In this document: positions 46,387 to 54,887 of the stretch, one piece after another
Numbering within the stretch: position 1 is the stretch's first letter
Layout: each line of letters opens with the position of its first letter
Source: Hoeflea_A sp965216535
GTDB lineage: Bacteria > Pseudomonadota > Alphaproteobacteria > Rhizobiales > Rhizobiaceae
Direction: 5' to 3'
DNA length: 64,000 nt
Assembly (NCBI GenBank): GCA_965216535.1
Contig: OZ244175.1
Location: 1,550,001 to 1,614,000, forward strand
The notes under the pieces: generated by a model
What the model was told of the DNA's origin: nothing
Database searches by the model: none
What the model saw: only the letters and a program-made list of their open reading frames with translations
Translations under genes and position numbers: made by a program

Positions 46387-46510
46387 CATCAAGAACATGT
46401 CAAAAAAACGCCGATGGCATTTTTGCTGTGGTGTTCGAGGTCGTCGAATCGGAGATTCTGCGAGATCGAACCTGACTGTGTTGCACCCTTCGGGGATTGC
46501 AGCATGGCCC

Positions 46511-46559
46511 GTCCATATGCCCAAAAAGTCTACCGACTTTTTGGATAAGCTCTATGGAC
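46511..46559 (+). repeat. Spacer hairpin repeat, copy C
   Basis: The outer stem is GTCCATA/TATGGAC, different from copies A and B but equally paired. It encloses the same CAAAAAGT/ACTTTTTG inner stem and GATAAGC bulge. The changed but still complementary outer arms show that pairing is maintained. Confidence 0.6.
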
Positions 46560-46736
46560 CACAAAGATGATGATCATTGGCAATGAGAACGATCAAGTGT
46601 CAAAAGGGCATTTGGTGGATGCCTTGGCATGCACAGGCGATGAAGGACGTGATACGCTGCGATAAGTTGCGGGGAGCTGCGAATAAGCTTTGATCCGCGA
46701 ATTTCCGAATGGGGAAACCCACCTTTCAGATGTCAG

Positions 46737-46788
46737 GTAACGGATTGCGGGTGACTTTTGTCATCTGTCGTCTGTTATCCGACTTCTG
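46737..46788 (+). other. Helix 9 extension of 23S rRNA
   Basis: CAGATGTCAGGTAACGGA pairs with TCTGTTATCCGACTTCTG to form a long stem at helix 9. In alphaproteobacteria this position is commonly excised, giving a 5.8S-like fragment. The insert is short here, so cleavage is possible but not certain. Confidence 0.55.
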
Positions 46789-47178
46789 ATTAAAGGTATC
46801 TTACCCTGAATACATAGGGTGTAAGAAGCGAACGCGGGGAACTGAAACATCTAAGTACCCGTAGGAAAGGACATCAACCGAGACTCCGCTAGTAGTGGCG
46901 AGCGAACGCGGACCAGGCCAGTGGCATTGAAGAGCAAAGCAGAACCGTCTGGAAAGTCGGGCTTTATGGGTGACAGCCCCGTATGCGTAGACCTCTTCAT
47001 TGTCCTTGAGTAAGGCGGGACACGTGAAATCCTGTCTGAACGTGGGGGGACCACCCTCCAAGCCTAAGTACTCGTGCATGACCGATAGCGAACCAGTACC
47101 GTGAGGGAAAGGTGAAAAGCACCCCGACAAGGGGAGTGAAATAGACCCTGAAACCGAATGCCTACAATCAGTCGGAGC

Positions 47179-47497
47179 GCGGTCTTCAAATTCTTCGAAC
47201 TTGAAGCCGCATTATTTTGTTCTCGCTCACGCGCCGTACCGCCCATCTGCGATGGGCTGGCGCTGCGCGGGCGCGCCGCATGAGCGGCGACGGCCAGTCG
47301 GCCTTGCGAAGCCTTCGGCTTCGAGGCTTTTTCCATGACAGGATATTCGTGGGAAAAGAGTTCGGTGCACTGCACCGCAAGCGCGACTGCGCGTCGGCCG
47401 GTCAGGCCGCCCCCGCGGAGCATAGGCCCGATAGGGCCGCTCATGCGTGAGCGCAAACAAAACAGCGGGTCTCGAATGCGAAGCATTTGATGACCGC
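47179..47497 (+). other. Intervening sequence at helix 25 of 23S rRNA
   Basis: The arms GCGGTCTTCAAATTCTTCG (47179-47197) and CGAAGCATTTGATGACCGC (47479-47497) pair with only two mismatches and close a 319-nt insertion exactly where helix 25 has a short tip in other bacteria. The insert consists mostly of repeat copy 4 in inverted orientation. Sequence resumes with GTACCTTTTGTATAATGGG, the normal downstream rRNA. Confidence 0.85.
47218..47460 (-). repeat. rrn-associated folded repeat, copy 4 (inside 23S, inverted)
   Basis: This ~243-nt copy reads on the minus strand compared with the other four. It starts CTCGCTCACGCGCCGTACCG, the complement of the usual right end, and finishes TCATGCGTGAGCGCAAAC. 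The centre AGCCTTCGGCTT and GGTGCACTGCACC stems are kept. It is the core of the helix 25 insertion. Confidence 0.8.
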
Positions 47498-47999
47498 GTG
47501 ACGGCGTACCTTTTGTATAATGGGTCAGCGACTTAGTATAACGAGCAAGCTTAAGCCGATAGGTGTAGGCGTAGCGAAAGCGAGTCTGAACAGGGCGTTC
47601 AGTTCGTTGTATTAGACCCGAAACCGAGTGATCTAGCCATGAGCAGGTTGAAGGTTGGGTAACACCAACTGGAGGACCGAACCCATATCTGTTGCAATAG
47701 ATCGGGATGACTTGTGGCTAGGGGTGAAAGGCCAATCAAACTCGGAAATAGCTGGTTCTCCGCGAAATCTATTTAGGTAGAGCGTCGAGTGTACACCTTC
47801 GGGGGTAGAGCACTGGATGGGCTATGGGGGCTCACCGCCTTACTGATCCTAACCAAACTACGAATACCGAAGAGTGCTGCTCGGCAGACACACGGCGGGT
47901 GCTAACGTCCGTCGTGGAGAGGGCAACAACCCTGACCTCCAGCTAAGGTCCCCAAGTTATGGCTAAGTGGGAAAGGATGTGAGGATCCCAAAACAACCA

Positions 48000-48031
<32 letters not shown>

Positions 48032-48704
48032 GAAAGCGTAACAGCTCACTGGTCTAAATAAGGGTCTTTGCGCCGAAAATGTAACGGGGCTCAAGCCATA
48101 CACCGAAGCTGAGGGCTTGCTTTTGCAAGCGGTAGCGGAGCGTTCCGTAGGTCCGTGAAGGGACAGCCGTGAGGCATCCTGGAGATATCGGAAGTGCGAA
48201 TGCTGACATGAGTAACGATAAAGGGAGTGAGAGACTCCCTCGCCGAAAGACCAAGGGTTCCTGCTTAAAGTTAATCTGAGCAGGGTTAGCCGGCCCCTAA
48301 GGCGAGGCCGAAAGGCGTAGTCGATGGGAACGACGTTAATATTCGTCGGCCTGGTGGTAGTGACGGATCTCGTGTGTTGTCCATCCTTATTGGATTGGGT
48401 GGGCAGCGAAGAGGTTCCAGGAAAGAGCTCCACCGTATAGACCGTACCCTAAACCGACACAGGTGGTCAGGTAGAGAATACCAAGGCGCTTGAGAGAACT
48501 GCGTTGAAGGAACTCGGCAAATTGCACGCGTAACTTCGGAAGAAGCGTGACCTTCGTTTGGGCAACCAGACGGGGGTGGCACAGACCAGGGGGTAGCGAC
48601 TGTTTATCAAAAACACAGGGCTCTGCGAAGTCGCAAGACGACGTATAGGGTCTGACGCCTGCCCGGTGCCGGAAGGTTAAAAGGAGTGGTGCAAGCTGCG
48701 AATT

Positions 48705-48795
<91 letters not shown>

Positions 48796-48868
48796 CGACT
48801 TCCCCGCTGTCTCCAACGCAGACTCAGTGAAATTGAACCCCCCGTGAAGATGCGGGGTTCCTGCGGTC

Positions 48869-48899
<31 letters not shown>

Positions 48900-49223
48900 G
48901 CTTTACACTGGCATTCGTGTCGGCATGTGTAGGATAGGTGGTAGGCTTTGAAGCGTTGGCGCCAGCCGGCGTGGAGCCATCCTTGAAATACCACCCTTAT
49001 CGTCATGGATGTCTAACCGCGATCCGTTATCCGGGTCCGGGACAGTGTATGGTGGGTAGTTTGACTGGGGCGGTCGCCTCCCAAAGAGTAACGGAGGCGC
49101 GCGATGGTAGGCTCAGACCGGTCGGAAATCGGTCGTCGAGTGCAATGGCATAAGCCTGCCTGACTGCGAGACTGACAAGTCGAGCAGAGACGAAAGTCGG
49201 TCATAGTGATCCGGTGGTCCCGC

Positions 49224-49277
<54 letters not shown>

Positions 49278-49306
49278 GACCCCCAAGAGTCCATATCGAC
49301 GGGGTT

Positions 49307-49346
<40 letters not shown>

Positions 49347-49392
49347 GAGCAGGTCCCAAGGGTTTGGCTGTTCGCCAATTAAAGCGGTACGT

Positions 49393-49433
<41 letters not shown>

Positions 49434-49461
49434 TGCCGTGGGTGTTGGAATATTGATAGGA

Positions 49462-49493
<32 letters not shown>

Positions 49494-49721
49494 ACATCTC
49501 TGGTGGACCTGTTGTCCTGCCAAGGGCATAGCAGGGTAGCTATATGTGGAATGGATAACCGCTGAAAGCATCTAAGCGGGAAACCAACCTAAAAACCAGT
49601 ATTCCCTGAGAGCCGTGGAAGACGACCACGTCGATAGGCTGGAGGTGGAAGTGTGGCAACACATGAAGCTGACCAGTACTAATAGCTCAATCGATCTTGA
49701 TCGTTCCCATTACCAATGATC

Positions 49722-49750
49722 ATCGATCCGGTGCAAAGCACCGGATCGAT
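49722..49750 (+). other. Perfect 13-bp hairpin after 23S
   Basis: ATCGATCCGGTGC-AAA-GCACCGGATCGAT lies directly after the 23S processing stem and before repeat copy 5. It has no T-run and is inside the transcribed 23S-5S spacer, so it is a processing element or part of the repeat boundary rather than a terminator. Confidence 0.55.
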
Positions 49751-49758
49751 GGCCATCT

Positions 49759-49988
49759 TAGCGCTCGCGCATGAGCGGCCCTTCCGGGCCTATGCTCCGC
49801 GAGGGCGGCCTAACGGCCGACGCGCACTTGCGCTTGCGGTGCTTCGCACCGGGTTCTTGTTCCCAAAATCAACTAGGGAAAAGAACCGAAGCCGACAGGC
49901 TTCGCAAGGCCAAGTGGCCGTCGCCGCGAATGCGGCGCGCCCGCGCAGCGCCAGCCCGAAGGGCGGTACGGCGCGTGAGCGCAAACAA
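49759..49988 (+). repeat. rrn-associated folded repeat, copy 5 (23S to 5S spacer)
   Basis: This ~230-nt copy runs from AGCGCTCGCGCATGAGCGGC to GCGCGTGAGCGCAAACAA. It has GGCCCTTCCGGGCC and GCGGTGCTTCGCACCG stems, a variable AT-rich centre (AAAATCAACTA) flanked by pairing GGTTCTTGTTCCC/GGGAAAAGAACC, and the conserved right end. Nothing else is seen in the 23S-5S spacer. Confidence 0.8.
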
Positions 49989-50026
49989 ACCAAAAAATCC
50001 CAGCTTCTCAGTCTTTGCGCTTAGCC

Positions 50027-50145
50027 GACCTGGTGGTTATGGCGGGGTGGCTGCACCCGTTCCCATGCCGAACACGGCCGTGAAACGCCCCAGCGCCGAT
50101 GGTACTTCGTCTTAAGACGCGGGAGAGTAGGTCATCGCCAGGTCT
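50027..50145 (+). rRNA. rrf: 5S ribosomal RNA
   Basis: The gene is about 119 nt, from GACCTGGTGGTTATGGCGGG to CGCCAGGTCT, with the usual alphaproteobacterial blocks (CCGTTCCCATGCCGAACACG, GGGAGAGTAGGTC). It is bracketed by a perfect processing stem: TCTTTGCGCTTAGC before and GCTAAGCGCAAAGA after. Confidence 0.96.
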
Positions 50146-50183
50146 GCTAAGCGCAAAGATAAACTTCTCTTCAGTTCGATCCA

Positions 50184-50217
50184 AAGGGGTCCGGTCTCGC
50201 GCCGGACCCCTTTTTTT
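50184..50217 (+). terminator. rRNA operon intrinsic terminator
   Basis: GGGGTCCGG-TCTCGCG-CCGGACCCC is followed by seven T. The nine-base perfect stem and T-run directly after 5S make this the end of the operon. It may also serve the convergent small gene at 50233. Confidence 0.92.
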
Positions 50218-50232
50218 GTGTTTTCGAGTGCG

Positions 50233-50568
50233 TCAGCCCACGAACCACCCGTCGCCGACGTCGATGTGGTGAACGGAACATTCTTCGATCAGGTCCTCGT
50301 ATCCCTCCGGCAGATACGACGTTTGCCAATCTTCCCCGAACCGTTGCTTTACAGCGTCCAGATCGCTCCAGAGTGAAGCAAAAACGAGCCGGTTCTCATC
50401 CAGGGCGATGCCCTTGCCGAAGAAGTAACCCGTGTTTCCGGGTTCGTGGCAGACGACATCGACGGATGTCGTTGCGAATTTCGCAAGCAGCGTGTCTGCA
50501 TGACCCGCTTTCACCTTGACCTGGAACAATCGCATCACCGAGCCGTGGCGGGGGTTGCTGTGCGTCAT
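50233..50568 (-). CDS. Small ABM-domain (antibiotic biosynthesis monooxygenase-like) protein
   Basis: This 111-residue dimeric alpha+beta barrel protein has MRLFQVKVKAGHADTLLAKF (residues about 13-32), CHEPGNTGYFFGKGIALDENRLVFASLWSDLDAVKQRFGEDW (quoted in parts: CHEPGNTGY, FASLWSDLDAVKQRFG) in ABM order. The ATG at 50568 follows GGAGGCATCAAC; an in-frame start at 50652 has no such signal. Relatives are quinol or heme monooxygenases or metabolic sensors. It follows the small membrane protein and MFS genes on the same strand, so it may belong to that unit. Confidence 0.75.
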   Translation of the reverse strand: MTHSNPRHGSVMRLFQVKVKAGHADTLLAKFATTSVDVVCHEPGNTGYFFGKGIALDENRLVFASLWSDLDAVKQRFGEDWQTSYLPEGYEDLIEECSVHHIDVGDGWFVG

Positions 50569-50584
50569 GTTGATGCCTCCATGG

Positions 50585-50767
50585 CTACATCCAAATGGTT
50601 GTCTCAGGCTGCTGTTGCGGCAGATTTTCGAGCTGGCAGAGATATTGGGCAAGATCAGCTTGCATGATCATACGCATGTAACTGTCCGCCGAAACTGCCC
50701 ACACACTGATGATTATCAGGATCGTCGCCAGGCCAAGACTGATTTTTGTCAGCAAGCGGCTATCCAT
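50585..50767 (-). CDS. Small single-helix membrane protein
   Basis: This 60-residue protein has one hydrophobic helix (KISLGLATILIIISVWAVSA, residues 8-27) after a short basic N-terminus, and a Gln-rich polar tail. Its ATG overlaps the end of the MFS gene by 8 nt, so translation is probably coupled. It matches no family I recognise. An accessory subunit of the exporter is plausible, but this could also be a fortuitous frame. Confidence 0.5.
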   Translation of the reverse strand: MDSRLLTKISLGLATILIIISVWAVSADSYMRMIMQADLAQYLCQLENLPQQQPETTIWM

Positions 50768-51995
50768 TGCCGACGACCGCCTCTCGCGCCGCGATCGGCC
50801 GTTCGTCAATGGGCCAGTGGAGCAATGCCGCGAAGAGACCAAACAGCACGACACTCCACCAGATCAAGTCGTAAGAACCGGTCAGTTCAAATGTCAGCCC
50901 GCCCAACCAGGCGCCGAGAAAACTGCCGACCTGGTGCATGAAGAAGACAATCCCCACCAGCGTCGACAAATATCGGGGACCGAAGATCTGGGCGACGATG
51001 CCGCTAGTCAGCGGAACGGTACCGAGCCAGGTCAAACCCATCATGGCCGCAAAGACGAAGGTCGATACTACTGAAGGCGGCAGCAGGACAAAGATGGCCA
51101 CAAACGCCGCCCTGGTGACATAGAGTGCCGCAAGCACGTTCTTCTTGCTTGCGTGGTCGCCAATCGCGCCGCAAGCCAATGTACCGATGATGTTGGTGGC
51201 ACCGATGGTAGCCAGCGCGGCGCCGCCGAGCCAGGGATCGAGTTGGCGATCAAGCAGGTATGCGGGCAGATGTGTCCCAATGAACGCGAGCTGGAAACCG
51301 CACACAAAGAAGCCGAGAACCAGGAGCAGGAAACCCCGGTGCCCGAATGCCTCCGTCAGTGCCGCCGTAAGGGATTGCTCCGGACCTTCGGCCTCTGCCC
51401 GTCCCGCCAGCATGGGTGACATGACACAAATGGTCAGCGCAATGAGGGCCAGGCTGGCAAGAGCGATCGACCAGTTGAACGTATCGATCAGCACCAGGGT
51501 GACCGGAACCGACAGGAAGATGCCGATCGATCCGCCGAGCGAAGCAATTCCCAGGGCCGTCGTGCGTCTCTCCGGTGGAAAGCGTCGACCGACCGCGCCT
51601 AGAACGACTGCAAAAGTCGTCGCGCTCAATCCGGTTCCGACAAGCATGCCCAGACCAAGGGTCAAACCGAGCGACGTCGAGCTGATGGATGCACAGATCA
51701 GACCGGCGGCATAGAGCACTCCGCCTGCAAAAACCACGCGTGCTGTGCCGAAGCGATCGGCAATCAGACCCGCAAAGGGCTGTGCGATGCCCCACATGAG
51801 GTTCTGCAGGGCAATGGCGAACCCAAAGGCCTCCCGATTGACGCCGGGAAGATCCATGGTAACCGGGTTCTGGAAAAGGCCGAAGGAGTGGCGCATTCCC
51901 AATGCGATCAATGCGACAAGGGAGCCCGCTATCAGGACCACTCGCGGATCAAAAAGCACGCGCGATGCCGGAACGGTTGAACTTGCTGTCTGCAT
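50760..51995 (-). CDS. MFS transporter
   Basis: This 411-residue major-facilitator protein has about twelve hydrophobic segments. The loop 2-3 motif is LIADRFGTARVV near residue 80, and a pattern like oxalate/formate or monocarboxylate transporters is seen (GLFQNPVTMDLPGVNREAFGFAIALQNLMWGIAQPFAG, quoted in parts: REAFGFAIALQNLMWG). The substrate is unknown. It is divergent from a LysR regulator with a 108-nt AT-rich gap, which very probably controls it. Confidence 0.9.
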   Translation of the reverse strand: MQTASSTVPASRVLFDPRVVLIAGSLVALIALGMRHSFGLFQNPVTMDLPGVNREAFGFAIALQNLMWGIAQPFAGLIADRFGTARVVFAGGVLYAAGLICASISSTSLGLTLGLGMLVGTGLSATTFAVVLGAVGRRFPPERRTTALGIASLGGSIGIFLSVPVTLVLIDTFNWSIALASLALIALTICVMSPMLAGRAEAEGPEQSLTAALTEAFGHRGFLLLVLGFFVCGFQLAFIGTHLPAYLLDRQLDPWLGGAALATIGATNIIGTLACGAIGDHASKKNVLAALYVTRAAFVAIFVLLPPSVVSTFVFAAMMGLTWLGTVPLTSGIVAQIFGPRYLSTLVGIVFFMHQVGSFLGAWLGGLTFELTGSYDLIWWSVVLFGLFAALLHWPIDERPIAAREAVVGNG

Positions 51996-52103
51996 GTCGG
52001 GTTTCCTGATGGCGGGACGAACGCCGCGTTGAATAGGACCCTACATTCAGGCTATTAATTAGAAAAACGAATATATCGAAACTGCCAGTTCAGGGAAACG
52101 GGT

Positions 52104-52964
52104 ATGACAAGCTTTGACATCGATGCTCTTCGCGCGGTTCTGGTCGGCGTCGAGCAAGGCAGCTTCGCACGTGCAGCCAATGAACTGGGCAGGTCGCAGT
52201 CGGCCGTCAGCATGCAGCTCAAGAAACTGGAGCAGCAGGCCGGCACACAGCTCTTCGTCAGAAAGGGTCGTGGCCTTGTGCCGACGGAGGCTGGTGAAGC
52301 TTTGACGGACTATGCCCGCCGGATTATCGCGCTGAACGACGAAGCGGCACGGGCCGTTGGGGCGGTCGCTGCCCCGGAGACCGTTCGCATCGGTCTCCCG
52401 CAGGATTATTTTGACGATGTGATGCCGGCAACACTCAGCAAGTTTTCCAACCTTCATCCGGACGTGCATGTCACCGTGCTTGCCGGAAACAACCATACAA
52501 TCAGCGGTGCCATCGAAGCGGGACGTCTCGACTGTGCGATCGCGTTCTTTCCCAAGGGATCGGGGACCAGGGGCGAGGTGCTGTGCGAACTGCCGGTACG
52601 ATGGCTGGCCCATCAAGGTTATTCGGCGCCAAACAGGGACACTTCGGTGCCATTGGTGCTGTTCAATCATCCCTGCCTGTTCAGACAGGCGGCTCTGGCT
52701 CTGCTTGATCGGACAGGCCGGCGTTGGCGGGCCGTCCTGACCACGCCAAGCCTTCAGGCAGTCTGGGCGGCACTTCGTTCAGAGTTGGGAATCGGTGTCA
52801 GGATCGACCATAACGTGCCTGATGACATCGTTGAGGTGGGACAGTCGGCAGGACTGCCGCCGCTGCCGCCCATCGAGCTCAGGTTGCTCGATTCGCATGC
52901 TCCATCTCCGATCGCCTCGGTGTTGAGAACCGTGCTGAAGGATGTAACGCTGGACCTTCTCTGA
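52104..52964 (+). CDS. LysR-family transcriptional regulator
   Basis: This 286-residue regulator has an N-terminal winged HTH (RAVLVGVEQGSFARAANELG, then SQSAVSMQLKKLEQQAG, residues 9-47) and a two-lobed substrate-binding domain (about 88-280, starting PETVRIGLPQDYFDD). The divergent MFS gene is the probable target. In the gap, ATTAATTAGAAAAACGAAT offers AT-rich T-N11-A options, but no single site stands out. Confidence 0.92.
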   Translation: MTSFDIDALRAVLVGVEQGSFARAANELGRSQSAVSMQLKKLEQQAGTQLFVRKGRGLVPTEAGEALTDYARRIIALNDEAARAVGAVAAPETVRIGLPQDYFDDVMPATLSKFSNLHPDVHVTVLAGNNHTISGAIEAGRLDCAIAFFPKGSGTRGEVLCELPVRWLAHQGYSAPNRDTSVPLVLFNHPCLFRQAALALLDRTGRRWRAVLTTPSLQAVWAALRSELGIGVRIDHNVPDDIVEVGQSAGLPPLPPIELRLLDSHAPSPIASVLRTVLKDVTLDLL

Positions 52965-53007
52965 AGCGTTCCATTTCTGGGAAGCGTACAAACGAATTTA
53001 GCGGAAG

Positions 53008-53949
53008 CTAGTCTTCCGGCTTCGATCCGGATGCCGCGATCACCCCGACGATGATCAGGCCGGTCGCCACCAGGCGGATGCCGGCGCTCAGGCCGAGGGT
53101 GTTCAGCATGGTCACCAGCAGGAACATGAAGAGCGCGGCACCCCAAAGCCCTGGGATGTTTGCAAATCCGCCGGCCACCGACGTGCCCCCTATGACAACG
53201 ACAGCGATGGACATCAGCAGGTATTCCTCACCCATGTTCAAGGCTGCGCCGCCGGAGAAACCGGCGAGGAAAAAGCCGCATGAGGCGGCGAAGACCGCGC
53301 ACATGACGTAGGTCGTGAAGCGTGTCCGTTCGACAGGAATGCCCGCCAGCTTGGCCGCTTGCGGATTCTGCCCCACGGCGATGACGCTACGGCCGTAAAT
53401 CGTGTGGTGCAACAGAACGTGCATCAGGATGGCGACGGCCAGCACCAGCAAGCCGAGCGACGGAATGCCTGCGATCTTCGAGACCGTGAAATCCGCCAGT
53501 ACCTCCGGCGGCTTGACCCTCAAGCCGCGGTTCCACCAGATCGCGGTCGAATTATAGACCAGGCCGGACGACAGCGTCGCGATGATCGGCGGAATGCGCA
53601 GCAGCCAGATCAGAGCGAAGTTGAGCACGCCGACGATCAGGCCGATGCCCACCGCGATCAGGAAACCAGGCAGAATCAGCAATGCACTGCCGTCCATGAA
53701 TTTCATGGCAATGGTGCCCGCCAGGGTCATGGTATAGGGAATGGAAAGATCGACATTTCCCGGCCCCAGCGTGATGACGAACATCTGGCCGAGCGCCACG
53801 ATGACGAAGAACGTGCCAAAGGAAATGGCGGCGGAGACGACCTGGCCGCCCGCCCCGAAACCACTCAATCCGGCGATCACCGCCCACACCAGCGCTGTCC
53901 CGAGCCAGGCCCAGATCCATGGTTTCTGTTTGATCGCCGACCAGGTCAT
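53008..53949 (-). CDS. Ribose-type ABC transporter permease
   Basis: This 313-residue membrane subunit is of the RbsC family, with VDLSIPYTMTLAG in the conserved GGxDLS position (about residue 75) and GGTSVAGG near residue 255. The ATG at 53949 overlaps the stop of the next permease upstream (ATGA). A longer open frame extends to 54597, but that part is an out-of-frame shadow of the neighbouring permease. It is the last gene of a binding protein-ATPase-permease-permease operon. Confidence 0.92.
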   Translation of the reverse strand: MTWSAIKQKPWIWAWLGTALVWAVIAGLSGFGAGGQVVSAAISFGTFFVIVALGQMFVITLGPGNVDLSIPYTMTLAGTIAMKFMDGSALLILPGFLIAVGIGLIVGVLNFALIWLLRIPPIIATLSSGLVYNSTAIWWNRGLRVKPPEVLADFTVSKIAGIPSLGLLVLAVAILMHVLLHHTIYGRSVIAVGQNPQAAKLAGIPVERTRFTTYVMCAVFAASCGFFLAGFSGGAALNMGEEYLLMSIAVVVIGGTSVAGGFANIPGLWGAALFMFLLVTMLNTLGLSAGIRLVATGLIIVGVIAASGSKPED

Positions 53950-54887
53950 GATGTCTTGCCCGCCCCGCGATTGATGATCGCGCGCAACGCCAGCACGATG
54001 ATCAGAATGGCGCCCTGGGCGCCGATCTGCCAGTCGGGATTGAGCCGCAGGAAAGACAGGAACGACCCGGCGAGTGCCAGCGTGATAGCGCCAATGACGG
54101 CGCCGATCGGCGAAACACGGCCGCCCGTGAACTCGCCGCCGCCGAGGATGACGCCGGCAATCGACAGGAGCGTGTACCGTAGTGCGATATTGGCGTCGGC
54201 CGATGTGGTCAATCCGACAAGGCACATGCCGGATAGCACGCCGAAAAAGCCAGCCAGCGCAAACATGGTCATCTTGATGCGCAACAGCGACCAGCCGGCG
54301 CGCCGCACCGACTTTGGATTGCCACCGGCCCCACGCAACACCACCCCGAAGGATGAACGCATCAGGCCGAAGTGCACAATCAGGGCGATCGCGACCGCCG
54401 CGATAATGGGCAGCGGAACATAGGCCGGTTTCAGCGTCATCAGGGCGCGCAGCCACTCGGGCGACTTGCCGCCTGGTGTAGGCAGGATCAACACGGCTAT
54501 TCCCAGCCAGACGAACGACATGCCGAGTGTGACGACGATCGATGGCAGGTTTCTCAGCTGGATCAGCGCGCCCATCAAGGCATAGGCCAGGATGCACGCG
54601 GCCAGCGCGGCCACCCCGAGTATAGGTGTTTCCTGTAGCCAGGTGGCCGTGATGCAGGCGGTCAGGCTGATGAATCCGCCCAGGGATAGATCGAGATCGT
54701 TGACGCAGAGGATGAACATCTGGGCGATCGTTGCCAGGGCGATCGGGATAGCCAGATTGAGCAGCAGGTTGAGGCCGAAATAGCTCATCGTACGCGGATT
54801 GAGCCAGAAGATCGCGCCCAGGATCACGATCAGGGAAAAGGCCGGCAGTAGCGCTCGCATGCGCTGCGGAGTCAGCAGGTTTTCCAT
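53946..54887 (-). CDS. Ribose-type ABC transporter permease
   Basis: This second 313-residue RbsC-family permease has NDLDLSLGGFISL near residue 62 and a GGGEFTGGRVSPIGA stretch near residue 255. Its ATG at 54887 shares one base with the stop of the ATPase gene (TGATG), so translation is coupled. The open frame continues upstream to 55001, but the ATPase coding sequence occupies that stretch. Confidence 0.92.
   Translation of the reverse strand: MENLLTPQRMRALLPAFSLIVILGAIFWLNPRTMSYFGLNLLLNLAIPIALATIAQMFILCVNDLDLSLGGFISLTACITATWLQETPILGVAALAACILAYALMGALIQLRNLPSIVVTLGMSFVWLGIAVLILPTPGGKSPEWLRALMTLKPAYVPLPIIAAVAIALIVHFGLMRSSFGVVLRGAGGNPKSVRRAGWSLLRIKMTMFALAGFFGVLSGMCLVGLTTSADANIALRYTLLSIAGVILGGGEFTGGRVSPIGAVIGAITLALAGSFLSFLRLNPDWQIGAQGAILIIVLALRAIINRGAGKTS

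Larger units (their letters stand above)
46059..46589 (+). other. 16S-23S spacer, 3' part
   Basis: There is no gene here. The region holds a small hairpin (GCATCGCTTCTGCGATGC near 46090), TGTTCTGCTTAACATTGTGA near 46109 (boxA-like, as is usual before 23S in this group), two copies of the spacer hairpin repeat, and the 5' arm of the 23S processing stem (46571-46597), which pairs with 49696-49722. Confidence 0.6.

Noticed and set aside
53950..54597. N-terminal extension of the ribose-type permease at 53008
   Set aside because: It is an out-of-frame reading of the neighbouring permease gene. The Arg/His/Gly-rich composition is unlike a membrane protein, and the ATGA overlap gives a good start at 53949.
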